Below are positions 27,423 through 39,131 of a stretch of 64,000 nucleotides of DNA, piece after piece. The first letter of the stretch is position 1, and every line of letters starts with the position of its first letter. The stretch comes from Termitomyces sp. T153 (lineage: Eukaryota > Basidiomycota > Agaricomycetes > Agaricales > Lyophyllaceae), in contig JACKQL020000053.1 in the NCBI GenBank assembly GCA_018296165.2, forward strand, positions 124,001-188,000, read 5' to 3'. The notes beneath the pieces were generated by a model. That model was given only the letters and a program-made list of their open reading frames with translations, ran no database searches and had not been told where the DNA came from. A program made the position numbers and the translations under genes.

Positions 27423-29798
27423 ATGTGCGGAATATTCGCTGTACATGGCCTTGAAAAGCCTTCTGCTGAAAGAACCCGCTTTATCGCACTCTCGAAGCGT
27501 CTTCGCCACCGCGGTCCCGATTGGTCCGGATGCTATGTAGGCAAGGAATCAGTCCTCGTCCATGAACGACTTGCCATTGTCGGAGTTGGTAAATGACTTC
27601 ACACTTCTCGTCTTGCATATTCCTCTTTCTCAAAGTCCGATTGTAGATACCGGCGCCCAACCCCTCGTTAGTGACGATGGCAAAGTCATCCTCGCCGTCA
27701 ATGGCGAAATATACAACCATATCGCACTCCGTGCCAGCGTCGGGCCCGATGTGAAGTTCAAGACCCACTCTGATTGCGAGGTTATCATACCTCTGGTACG
27801 CTTGACCTTGTGTGTGTGTTGTTCACAGTCGCTGATGTCGCAATGTTTCAGTACAAGAAATTCGATAAGGAGCTTTGCAACCATCTCGATGGAATGTTCT
27901 CCTTTGTCCTTTTGGACGAATCTGTGTCTCCTTCTCGGGTCATTGCCGCGCGTGATCCGATTGGAATCACTACTTTATATCAGGGCTGGAGTTCTAAACG
28001 TCCAGGAGCAGTCTTCTTTGCTTCAGAGCTCAAGGCATTAGTTGATGACTGTGACAAAATCGTTTCGTTCCCGCCCGGCCATGTTTACGACAGTCGTGAC
28101 CAAACTACGACGCGTTATTATCAGCCTTCATGGTGGACGGGTGATGAGGAGGGTGGCCTTATCGCCAACAAGACTACAGATTTCACACTCCTTCGAGAAA
28201 CTCTGGAGGCTGCAGTCCGTAAACGGCTGATGTCAGAAGTGCCTTACGGAGTGCTCCTTAGCGGTGGCCTTGACAGTAGTCTCATTGCATCTATCGCAGC
28301 AAGGGAGACTGAGAGGATCGCTCAAGCCCAGTACGAAAAACGGCAGAAAAAGTTGAAGGAAGCAGTGAGTGGCCCACCATCCCCATATCCGGGTGGAGTC
28401 ACAGAAGAAGGTCAGTCCGGGTGTTCCCTATCTCCTTGTGTGCACTCTAACACCGGGGCACTCACAGCAACCCTCGCGGCATGGCCTCAATTACACTCTT
28501 TTTCCATTGGACTGGAGAATTCTCCTGATCTCTTGGCAGCTCGGAAAGCTGCGCACTTCCTTGGGACAGTACATCACGAATATGTTTTCACGGTCCAGGA
28601 AGGACTAGACGCGATTCCTGAAGTGATATACCATTTAGAAACGTACGATGTCACGACCGTGCGTGCCAGCACCCCGATGTATCTTCTCAGCCGTAAGATT
28701 AAGGCTATGGGCGTGAAGATGGTGCTGAGTGGTGAAGGGAGTGACGAAATTCTAGGAGGTAATCCGTATCACATGTTTCTCATGCGAGGAGGGGCCTTGG
28801 GTTCTAATCACATTTACTAATTCCAGGCTACCTCTATTTCCATGCTGCCCCTGATAGCCTCTCCTTCCACCAGGAGTGTGTGAAGCGTGTTAAAAACCTT
28901 CACACCGCGGATTGTCTCCGAGCCAACAAGTAAGTCAAATTGACGGCTACAAATTTTTTTTCTACACCCAACTGTTTTTTGTTTCTTAGATCCACAATGG
29001 CATGGGGCCTGGAAGCACGTGTACCATTCCTCGATAAGACATTTTTAGAAGTCGCAATGAACATCGACGCAAAAGAAAAGATGTTCCGTAAAGGCTCAAC
29101 TCAAGATATCGACAAAGACGGCTGTCCCAGAATGGAAAAGGTACAATCTCCCAACAAACAAAAAACTCTATACACTCGACCCCTCATACTTTTTTCCCTC
29201 ACCCCCCAGTATATTCTCCGAAAAGCCTTTGACTGTTCCCCAGGCGGAAAGGTACGCACGCCCTTTTCTTAAAAAGCGAATACTCGAAATCGACTTTCGG
29301 TTCACACACAGCCTTATCTTCCCCGCTCCATTCTTTGGCGGCAGAAAGAACAGTTTTCGGATGGGGTCGGGTACTCTTGGATCGATGGGTCCGTCGTTTC
29401 CTCATCGTCTCTCGCTTTCTACAGGCTTATATCCCCCAAGAATGAAAGACCACGCACAAACAATAGTTTCCGACGAAGCGTTCGCAAAGAGGACAGAGCG
29501 ATGGACACAAGGCGTTCCAGATACCAAGGAAGCATACTATATCCGCGATATATTCGACGGTGCGTTCACACGACTAATTACAATTTCGCCGATGATAATT
29601 TATCCACTCGTAACAGGTCTCTTCCCATCGGAAGCTGCTGCCAGTACAGCCGTGCGGTCGGTATTCTCTTCTCATGCCAACTCGGCTGTTACTTATCGTT
29701 TTTCTAGATGGATACCCCGCGGAGACTGGGGATGTGCCGCCGACCCAAGTGGTCGCAGCGTCAGCATCCACAATGCTGCTTACGGCACAGATGAGTAA
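27423..29798 (+). CDS. ASN1: Asparagine synthetase (glutamine-hydrolysing)
   Basis: Converts aspartate, glutamine and ATP to asparagine. MCGIFAVHG places the catalytic Cys2 of the glutaminase domain at the N-terminus. [19 protein letters not shown] and NGEIYNH follow. The synthetase domain has the PP-loop SGGLDSSL, RIAxxxGSDE-type [13 protein letters not shown] and [10 protein letters not shown]. Late exons give [27 protein letters not shown] and [16 protein letters not shown], ending in AAYGTDE. The reading frame between YSWIDG and MKDHAQ is kept only if that intron ends at cccaag, not at the nearby ctacag. Full family length and all catalytic motifs are present. Confidence 0.95.
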
Positions 29799-29994
29799 AA
29801 TGGCAGATGTATTCCGGGTATTCGTAAATATGTCATGTAGGGGATAAAGGAGTGTTGGGGCAGAGCAGTTATAGTCACAGCAGAGGGAAGCAATGAGAGA
29901 ATTGATGGCTGACCGGGTAATAATGAGGGTAAATGATAGTGTATACGATGGTGGACCAAGAAAAAAAAAAAGAAGTGCAACAATGTCTATGACT

Positions 29995-32664
29995 TCAAGC
30001 ATGATTTAGCGTCGAATCCTGTGCGATATACTGGCGATAGAAGCCTACCCCAGAATCTTCCGACGGAACAGGCGAGCCGACAGTTTTCGCGGGTATCGTC
30101 ATGCGCGTCGCCGCGCTGGTTTGAGAGGTATTGCGAGAACGTTTAGAGGATGAGGGGGCAGGCGAGCTATTACCAGCGTTCCACGCCGGTCGAGTCACCG
30201 TGGCCCTTGCAGAATGCGGGGTATCGTCCATTGGTCGTCTAGACGACGCAGGAGTTGAAGTTTGTGTTCGTCGACTGGTGGGCCGAGTAGTCGGGGTGTC
30301 GCCTGCCACGAGCCTGGTGCCAAACTTGGCGTTGGCAGAAGATTCGCGTCCATAAGATGCTGCGATACTACCTCTTCTCAGTGCAGAGGGCGTTCGGCCC
30401 TTGACGAGTGGTTTCTGAACTGTTACCTTGTCGGCGCCCCAGTAGGAAAAGCTCATTTTGCTTTTCCTGTCCGAATCGTCCGAATCATTCGCTTCGTCAT
30501 CATCAGCTGGAAGAGGAACGATTCTAGGCCGAGTCTGAGCGTGTGCCCGCGATCGGACGACACTATGAGATATCTGTCAGCTGACATTTTGGACTATTCC
30601 AAAAAAAAAAAAAGACACACTCTTCCATTGACACGACACCCTCTCGGGGTTGCACGACGTCCCCGATGGCCCAAGTTTCAATCTGTTTAAAGTTTTGGTC
30701 AGAAACTTGGCACGGAAAATGGTATATTGGTACTTTGATGAATTTATACAGATTTCGCGGTTTGGTTTGGACATTGCGTCGGCCTGTCGTGGCGTATTTG
30801 GTCTTGCCCTGGAGTTCCGGCATTGAAGAGGCGCGTGATGTTAACGCAGCGACGAGGGGAACGGACGTAGTCCCGGTTCTTTGGCACTGTAATACAACAT
30901 CATTGAAAACCACAAACCACAAGTCCTTCTTGCCCCCGATTCCATTGTTACCCTGCAAGACATCACTCAATCGTTTAAACGAGGGTTTTCCCCGCACGCC
31001 GACGGGGGGCGGGGAAGGGCCTTTGAGGGGTGGGACCGGGCAGGGTCGCTCCTCGACAAGCAGGCGTGAGGGCTTGGGGAGAGCGAGCTGTTTGACCTTG
31101 TCGAGCCCCTCGATGCGAGCAAAGACATCGCGGGTCTTGTCGCGCTCCTCGCGCTGGATCTTTTGATCCTCGATGCTGCGGACGATATTCTCTATCTCAG
31201 CGACCATCTGGAGCGTGCTTTCATACTCAAAGGTGCTGGGATCGGTGTGGAAGAGGAGGTTCTGGAAGAGGAGGGGGTATTTGAGCAGTCGCTGGAATGG
31301 CTTGGAGAGAGTGATGGCGAGCCCGGTCTCTCCCTTGTCGCAAGCATCGCCCTCCAGCTTTTGGAGGAGCTTGCAGACCTTTTGCCATTCGGCTGCGTCC
31401 TGGTTCTTGGGCTTCTTGGATGACACGTTCTGCAGTGCGGCGTCGACTTGATCTAGGGCTCTTTCTAGATGGATGACATAGTCCTTGTAGCCAGTAAAAA
31501 TATCAGACTAGGAAAGAATGAGTGTGGGAGCACATCGATGCGAAATGGGACAAACATTGGAGACAAAGACATCTGCGAGGGATCGGACGAGGGGATACTG
31601 ATCGTCGTAGCGCTTGCGCAGAGCCTCTGAAAGTCGTCTATGGCCGTCGAGGACGCCAGAGTCTACGACCTCGAGGCAGCGGCGGAGGTCCTCTGGGATC
31701 TGGTGGGGGGCGAGCACGCCGCCCAGGACGGCGGTGGCGGCGCTCTTTTTGAACTTTTTGAGCATGCCGATTTTTTCGCCGTGGCTGAACTTGCGGTCGC
31801 GGTCGTTGTCCACGAGGGAGTGGGTGGAGGGGAGGGAAAAGTGGGATGGAGTGGGAAAGGGCAGGGGGGGGCGGGATCTTGCGGCGACGCTGGCGCGGTA
31901 GGGACTTGGGACGCGGTCGTCGTCAGAGTCGTACTCGATGGTGTCGTTGGGGCGCGCAGCGGTGGGGGAGGGCGACATGAAGCGGGCAGCGATGGGGGGG
32001 AGATGGTCGGCAGACTCGAGGGGCGAGTCGGGGCGGTAAAAGGCAAAGTCGAGGTTGGGGGTGGACGAGGAGGGCACGGAGGGCGGGGCGGGGGTGGAGA
32101 AGGGATGGAGGAGGGGGTCGACGAAGGTGTCCTTCATCTTGGCGAGCTCGTGGACGTATCTGTGGGCGAGTGAGCAGGGACACGGGCGACGGGCAGCACG
32201 GACCTCTCTTCGCTGGAGATGATCTCAAAGAGGACCTCCTGGCGGGTGCGCTCCCTGGCGCCGATGTTGGTGACGAGGTCCTCCTCGGTGAGCTGGCTCC
32301 ACGAGGCGGCGGCGAGGATCCTGCTGCCGCTGCTGGAGAGCTGCGAGTAGGGCGTGTCTGAGCGGAGCGACGGCGTGGACGGCGGCGGGGTGGACGCGGC
32401 GCGGGCATCGGACGCGCGGGGCTCCCTGGCGTGGAAGCGGGAGACGGTCGTCTTGAGCGGCGGGGGGTCGGGCAGCGCGCGATCTGCGGCCTGCGGCGTC
32501 GGCGGCGGCGACACAAAGGCGACCTTCTTGTCGATGGGCGGCAGCGGCTTGGCGGGCGGCGGCGGCCACTGCGGCAGCGCCGGCGACGACGACGGCGACG
32601 GCGGCGGGTCTCTGTCCCTGTCCCTGCCGCCGCCGAGGTGCAGACGGTGCAAGAAGGCCTTCAT
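29995..32664 (-). CDS. Rho guanine-nucleotide exchange factor (DH-PH)
   Basis: Activator of a Rho-type GTPase. The N-terminal ~170 residues are Pro-rich and disordered (MKAFLHRLHLGGGRDRDRD). The DH domain opens with EVLFEIISSEERYVHELAKM (spliced across an intron near 32,200). An insert of about 110 Ser/Pro-rich residues follows, and the DH domain resumes at LRRCLEVVDSGVLDGHRR, with DIFTGYKDYVIHLERALD and the conserved SKPFQRLLKYPLLFQNLL. A PH-like segment (KKDLWFVVFNDVVLQCQR) and a Ser/Arg-rich tail ending in YIAQDSTLNHA complete it. Its GC content is clearly higher than that of its neighbours in 31-32.7 kb. The specific GTPase cannot be told. Confidence 0.85.
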
Positions 32665-32724
32665 GGCGGGCAGAGCCAACCAAATTTTGGCCGCGTGGGA
32701 AGCTCATGTTTATTATTATTCATT

Positions 32725-32767
32725 CCTCGTAGCTACAAGCCTCAGCCCTCGTAGCTACAAGCCTCAG
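32725..32767. repeat. Direct repeat, 21 bases twice, period 22
   Basis: The word cctcgtagctacaagcctcag occurs at 32725-32745 and 32747-32767. It covers the predicted stop and last acceptor of the EF-hand-like gene and looks like a recent duplication. Confidence 0.85.
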
Positions 32768-33347
32768 CATTCTATCAAACCCGTGGCATGACTGTCCTCG
32801 CTCAGCATTCGTCAAACACACGCTCAGAGCACTCACCACGTCCCGCCATGTCTCTTCCTCGTCGTTCTCTGTCTGTAGTTGGTAGATTTGCAAAAAGCCC
32901 TTGAGTCTGCATACCATCAGAGCCATGTCTGCATGATCAGTGAGCACATACGTGAGCCCCCCCTCGTCCGTCACATCCAGAAACTCGGCAAGCTCGTCCT
33001 TTGTCTCCTGCGAGAACGGCGCGCCATTCGTGTCGCGGGCCCATGCATCGAGGCCCTCGCCCGTCATGCACGCACCCGCTGGCGGCACAAGCATCGTCAC
33101 CGCGCAGCCCTGGCCCTCGGGCGCCGGCACACAGTATTTCGCGAATATATGCTGCAGGCATGCCTCGAGCTAAACACACAATCGATATCCCATCCCATCC
33201 CATGTTCAATCCGCGCACCTGGTCTGAGATCGCTCCCTCGTCGTCGAGCAGCTGCACACCCGCGTTGCGCCTGCCCTGTTTCGACGCGGGTTCAGGCGTT
33301 TCAGGACGCGGCGACGCCGCGCCGTCCATGCTGCACATTTCCATCAT
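32742..33347 (-). CDS. Small EF-hand-like protein, uncharacterised
   Basis: A short gene of about four exons. It starts MMEMCSMDGAASPRPE, then GVQLLDDEGAISDQ. An intron is followed by LEACLQHIFAKYCVPAPEGQ, then MTGEGLDAWARDTNG, FSQETKDELAEFLDV and, after an intron, GFLQIYQLQTENDEEETWRD. The helix-loop-helix spacing and acidic loops suggest a degenerate EF-hand pair, but calcium ligands are incomplete, so binding is not claimed. The last exon is uncertain: the likely stop (32744-32742) lies within a 21-base direct repeat. Its start is only 68 bases from that of PRP28, on the opposite strand. Confidence 0.55.
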
Positions 33348-33415
33348 GCAAAAACACCCCCAGCGCCGCACATCATAACGGCACGTGCACACAATCACAC
33401 ACACGTCTCCCTCCC

Positions 33416-36052
33416 ATGGCCGACCGCTCCCAGCCACTCTCCATAGAGTCCCTGCTCCAGAAACAAAAAGCAGAAAAGGAGGCCGCTGCCAAGGTATTAC
33501 TCCTCTTACTTTCTTCTCCACAGTCTCAACCTCGTTGGCAGCCAAAGTTCCTGTCCAAAGAAGAGCGGGCCAAGATTGCGATCGCCGCTCGCGCCAAGGA
33601 AATTCAAGAGCAGAGACAAAAAGATGACAGTGCCCGCAGAGATCGCGAGGCTCTCGAACGGGAAGCCGAAGAGTTGAGGCAAAGAAACGGGAGCAGCCGC
33701 CGTAAGCGTCGTCGTCGTCCCCGATTCACACTCACTACATTTACATTCTACAGACCAAGACAGATATGCACACCCCGAACGCGACCGCGACCGCCACGGA
33801 CGCCGCCGAGGAAACATGCCCCCGCCCCCGCCTCCCACCGCCCACAAAGAAGGCTACCAAAACGTACCTACCGGCCCCCGTGCCAGCCGCCCCAAAGCCA
33901 CCAACAATCCACCCCCGCCCCCGCCACCAGACCAAACCGCATCATACGTACCTCCCATGACAGACGGCGACCTCTCTGCCATCCGCTCGCGCTACCTCGG
34001 CGTCGACAAGAAGAAGCGCAAGATCCGCAAGATGAACGACCGCAAGTTTGTCTTTGACTGGGATGCGCAGGACGACACCTTTACCGAGGATGCGCCTGGC
34101 GGTGCGCGCCAGGGGGCTCAGGTCATGTTTGGCCGGGGAAGGATTGCCGGCATGGACGATGGTGGCGGCAGTGGAGCGAGAAAAGCGGCTGCGGGTGGTA
34201 TGGAACTTGCAGACGCGTTGGAGAGGCGCATGGCCGCCAAGTCGGGGCTGGATGAGCGGCACTGGACAGAAAAGAAGCTCGAAGAGATGAAGGATAGAGA
34301 TTGGAGAATCTTTAGAGAGGACTTTAGTATTTCTGCGCGAGGTATGGTGTCTTCACTCGTGCGATATCTATTTCTGATTTTTTTCTCTCAGGCGGCTCCA
34401 TACCACATCCTCTCCGTTCTTGGAGCGAGTCGGCGATACCTCCCGCGATTCTGGAATGTATCGAAAAAATTGGTTACAAAGAGCCGTCTCCTATTCAACG
34501 GCAGGCGATCCCAATCGGCTTACAAAACCGCGATATCATTGGCATTGCGGAAACAGGTACGAATACAAAAAATAATAATGATTATATCCGGCTGACCACA
34601 ATCCCAGGTTCCGGCAAGACGGCAGCGTTTGTCATCCCAATGCTGGCTTTTATCTCTGGCCTGCCGCCGTTTACAGAAGACAACCGGCATCTCGGCCCGT
34701 TTGCACTGATTTTGGCACCCACGCGCGAGCTGGCGCAGCAGATCGAGAGCGAAGCACGCAAGTTTGCGTCACCACTTGGCTTCAAGTGTGTTTCAATAGT
34801 CGGAGGGGTGAGTAGTATCTATGAATGTTGGAGGAAACTTCTGACCATACATTGCACAGCGTGCGGTGGAGGAACAACAATTCAATTTACGTGAGGGAGC
34901 CGAGATCATCATCGCAACACCGGGTCGGCTTCGGGACGTGATTGAGCGCCATGTGCTGGTGCTGTCTCAGTGCCGTTATGTGGTGATGGACGAGGCCGAC
35001 AGGATGGTTCATCTTGGCTTTGAGGCGGATCTGACGTTTATCTTGGATGCGCTGCCAAGCGAGACAATGCAGGGTGAGGACACGGGCGAACAGATGGATG
35101 TAGACGGAGAAACGTTGGTGAAAAAGGGGCGGACGAGAGTGACGACATTGTTCTCGGCGACGATGCCGCCCGCGGTCGAACGGCTGGCACGCAAGTACCT
35201 CAAGAAGCCGGCCGTTATCACGATCGGCGAGGCCGGCAGGGCGGTGGACACGGTGGAGCAGCGCGTGGAGTTTGTGATTGGAGACGAAAAGAAAAAGTGG
35301 GTTTTTTTGTCTTTGGCCATCGGACTGGGGGATTCAACGACACTTGGACAGACTGAGGCTGCTGGAGATTCTCAACAGTGGACAGTATGCTTCGCCAATC
35401 ATTGTGTTTGTGAACCAGAAAAAGACGGCAGACATGGTGGCCAAGGATCTCTCACGTGCAGGGGTAAGTGCAAACGTGTGCTTTGGGGCTCGGCTGACGA
35501 TTCGGCAGTGGAGTGCAGCAACGTTGCATTCGGGTAAGAACCAGGAGGGACGAGAGGCAGCGCTGCAGTCCCTGCGAAGTGGAGAGAGCGATGTGCTGGT
35601 GGCGACTGACCTGGCCGGGCGAGGTATCGACGTGCAGGACGTATCACTGGTGATCAATTTCCAGATGGCAAGCACAATTGAAGCATACGTGCATCGGATT
35701 GGTTGGTCGGCTAGAGACGTTGGCGTGAGCATGTGGCTGATTAAACTCGCATAGGACGAACTGGACGGGCTGGGAAACTAGGCACAGCGATAACATTCCT
35801 GACAAACGATGACGACGAAGTCATGTGAGTGGGATTTAGGCTCTAGTGGATAATCAGGCTAACACGCAGCAGGTACGACCTGAAACAAGGTAGGAGAGCT
35901 GCTTGGAGGTGGGTACACTGCACTAACTGGCCACAGAGATCAGCAAGAGCCCAGTGTCCAAGGTGTCGGGCGAACTGGCGAAGCACGAGGCGGCACAGCA
36001 CAGAGTTTCGCGGGAAATGAAGCGGAAGCGGGAAGGAGAAGATGTTGGGTGA
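33416..36052 (+). CDS. PRP28: DEAD-box RNA helicase Prp28 (U5 snRNP, DDX23)
   Basis: ATPase that helps swap U1 for U6 at the 5' splice site. The charged N-terminus ([36 protein letters not shown]; a Pro-rich stretch; [19 protein letters not shown]) is typical. [13 protein letters not shown]-x-P-x-R-x-W-x-E-S and [18 protein letters not shown] mark Prp28 within the DEAD family. Helicase motifs seen: AETGSGKT (I), PTRELA (Ia), VMDEAD (II), SAT (III), [13 protein letters not shown] (V) and [10 protein letters not shown] (VI, across an intron). It ends [14 protein letters not shown]. The first intron is only ~49 bases after 26 codons. The high number of introns is ordinary for this genome. Confidence 0.95.
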
Positions 36053-36160
36053 TGCGGCACTGATCGGACCGGACATGGATCGGGTGGATGACGGGGTCTG
36101 TGTTTGTCATAGATTATAGCAAGCAATGTGCAGCGCAATTCAATCCATCCTCTCTCCGCC

Positions 36161-38051
36161 ATGCCCGCCAGCAAGCACGGGCCTCTCCACGACCTCAAGC
36201 GCTTCCTCAACCACCACATCCCCCACGACGACCACCCCCGCCCCCACGCTACCCCTGCCAGCCGCCCCCGCACCCCGCCCTCGCCCCCACCCCAGGTCCA
36301 TCTTGCCAAAAAGTACGGCAAGCTCGGCCGTGTCCTGGGCAGCGGTGCAGGCGGCACTGTCCGCCTCATCAAGGGCAGCACAAAGTCTGGCGGCGTCGTC
36401 TATGCCGCCAAGGAGTTCAGGCCAAAACGCAGCGGCGAGTCCGAAAAGGAGTACCACAAAAAGGTGACTGCCGAGTTTTGCGTCGGCTCCACCCTCAAGC
36501 ACCCCAATATCATCGAGACCCTCGACATCGCTACCGACCACGGGCTCTACTACGAGGTACTTGCTTCCTCTCTGTGCTTACTCCGCCCTCATCGGTCCTC
36601 AGGTCATGGAGTATGCTCCCTTTGACCTCTTTAGCGTCGTCATGTCCGGCAAAATGTGCCGCCCCGAAATCTACTGTGTCTTTCGCCAAATCTGCGACGG
36701 CGTCGAGTACCTCCACGAGATGGGTCTCGCACACCGCGACCTCAAACTCGACAACTGCGTCATGACCCATGACAACGTCGTCAAACTCATTGATTTCGGC
36801 ACCGCCACTGTCTTCCACTACCCCGGCAAGGCCCACACTCCAGCAACAGGCATAGTGGGCAGCGACCCGTACCTCGCGCCAGAGGTCCTCAACAACGACT
36901 CTTACGACCCCAGAAAGACTGATGTCTGGAGCGTCGCCATCATATTCATGTGCATGGTCCTCCGGCGCTTCCCCTGGAAGATACCCGACCCCAAGACCGA
37001 CCCAAGCTTCAGAGCTTTCGTCCATGCTCACCCAGATCTGTCAGTTAAGCCTCAACCCAAGGTTAGACTTCCAAATCTGGAAAACAGCACGCCAAGTAAA
37101 CACCCTCAACGGGGAATCACTCTTCCACCGTCCTTGTCGTCTATACCTCCACCAATGCGCGAACGCGCCGCTAGCACCGGCACTCCACAAGAAGCGGGCT
37201 CTTCAAGCACCAGTACCACCAATTCCTCAGAAAGCGCTTCTATCCTTACATCCGCATCCTCTGATTCAACAGCCATCACCGCTCCACCATCCCGTTTGGC
37301 AAGTGACCATCAATCCCACTCACATCTCACAACGCCTACTGGTGTATCCGTCGACGACCGCTATGCTGTCAAACACCATTCACACAGTATGGCCGCACTG
37401 CCCCTCAGGTCGGAGAGTCCGCGCGAGATGGACCCCTCAGTCCTACAGTTCGCACGCCCAGGCCAGTCGACAGAATCCCTCCCAAGTCCCTCTGTGAACC
37501 ACCTCCTGTCCCCTCCACGTACGCCTGGCACTCACCGCACCCGCGCCTCGACATTCACCGCAGCAGTCAATGAAGACTCTGAGAATCCCTCGTTACCACG
37601 TATCGCCGAGACAACACCGGCTGTCCCTACTCCCCCGCCCACTCCAAAGACGCGCCAGCGCACAGACAGTGTGGCGACCTATCACGGTGGAGGTGCGGAG
37701 TCGATATTCCGGCTCTTGCCGCGCGAAACACGGTCCGCGCTTCGACGCATGCTCTACATTGAACCGTCTTCACGCTGCACGCTGACGGATCTGCTCAAGG
37801 GCAAAGGCAAGGCTAGCGGTCTGCTATGCGGGTGTGATACGTCTGTCCATCACCAGCGCGATGGGACAATGAGCAGGTCAGATAGCAGTGGCAGTCATTG
37901 TGTGGACCATGACGATTGTGACTTGGGAGACGACGGTGATGAGTGGCTCAAGACTATCGTTCCGTGCTCGCGACCGAATGTGGAACATGATCATGTCCAT
38001 ATCAAGGTTGCAGATGACGAGAAGAAGACGGGAAAGCGGCGATTTTTCTAG
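36161..38051 (+). CDS. Ser/Thr protein kinase, Hal4/Sat4-Hal5 family
   Basis: Two exons (36161-36556, 36603-38051) give 614 residues. Fungal Hal-type kinases control ion and nutrient transporters at the plasma membrane. The kinase domain starts at [19 protein letters not shown], with the ATP-site lysine in AAKEF, catalytic loop HRDLKLDN, metal site DFGTA and [10 protein letters not shown]. The C-lobe is split by a Ser/Pro-rich insert of about 190 residues before [20 protein letters not shown] closes the fold. The tail is acidic, then basic, ending in KTGKRRFF. Kinase assignment is certain; the Hal subfamily is by the overall pattern ([39 protein letters not shown]). Confidence 0.88.
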
Positions 38052-39131
38052 TTGCGAATTGTCTTATATCGTAACAGCTTCATCTTTATACATCTATTGC
38101 TTTCACCACCCTTCTTTTTTTTTTTTTGATTCGTCACACCTCTTCTCAACGTACGCGTGATTTATGTATTTTTTTTGCATCGCCATTGTTTCATCATGCT
38201 CTCATGTCTTTACAGGTATGCCGCACTCTCATTTGGACTCTTGGATTAGCCTAGTACATTGTCACATACCTGCCCACCACCAGCACTACGAATTCCCACC
38301 ATCTCCGCTCTGCTTTCCCCTGATTGCCACGACCACCCTCTTGTACATTGTTCATGTACCCTCTCCCCCCTCCCCCTCTCATGTCACCTGTCCCGTCCCG
38401 TTCTATATAGAATTCAAAGATGTACTAATTTTTTTTTTATATATATATCATCATCGTCGTCCCTTCATCATTAAACTGTCTTGTATGGCATTTTTATGTA
38501 AGTGATTTGGACACACCCGGGAGGGAAAAACTGAATAAAGATTAATTATAAATGACAGAAGGCAAAAGGATCTGTGTGAAATTCGAGCAGTTGAGTTTTT
38601 GATAAGATCAAATCGGGGTGGCGAAAGGGGGAGCTAGCTAGCTAGCTCCTATGTATGCCATGAGGTACGATTTGGCGAGTTGCGGCGTGAATGCTGTTTG
38701 GGTTGCTTACGCTCCAACAAAACGTTGGTGCTAGATAACAAAAAGAAAAAATTAGTCGAGCTACCGAGCAGCGAGGAATATTTCTATTCGTGCACAAAAG
38801 ACGCTATTTTGATCAAATATAAGGATTCCAGCTTCTGTGACATGTCATTGTTTTATTAGGAAAACAAAAAAAAACTCTTATCTGATAGATGTGCCCCGAG
38901 TTTCACTCGGCAATTCCAGAAGTCCTAAATTTGTGTGGCGAGAAGCTTTTGTTTCGCAATTTCTTCCAAAGCATTGTTGATTCTCGGAAAACTCCTTGAT
39001 TTCCATCTAACCATGTAAATTTCTCAACCACCCACGAGCGCCAGAATTTGTATGTATATAAGTATACACGTCGAAATGGTGTTACAATTCCTGGAAACCC
39101 AAGTTTACAAAACAAATTTCTATATGACAAA
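38052..39131. other. Convergent intergenic region with homopolymer tracts
   Basis: About 1.1 kb between convergent stop codons. It holds long T tracts (near 38,115, 38,170 and 38,428) and A tracts, a perfect 18-base palindrome at 38631-38648, and no frame with coding character. Presumably 3' untranslated sequence. Confidence 0.45.
38631..38648. repeat. 18-base perfect palindrome
   Basis: gagctagctagctagctc equals its own reverse complement and is a run of the 4-base unit ctag. Could be a microsatellite or a protein site. Confidence 0.8.

Noticed and set aside
29450..29800. Alternative C-terminus of asparagine synthetase using the ctacag acceptor
   Set aside because: It shifts the frame and loses the conserved TKEAYY and [17 protein letters not shown] region.
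31640..32516. Several long open frames overlapping the RhoGEF
   Set aside because: High-GC shadows of the Pro-rich head and DH insert; no domain.
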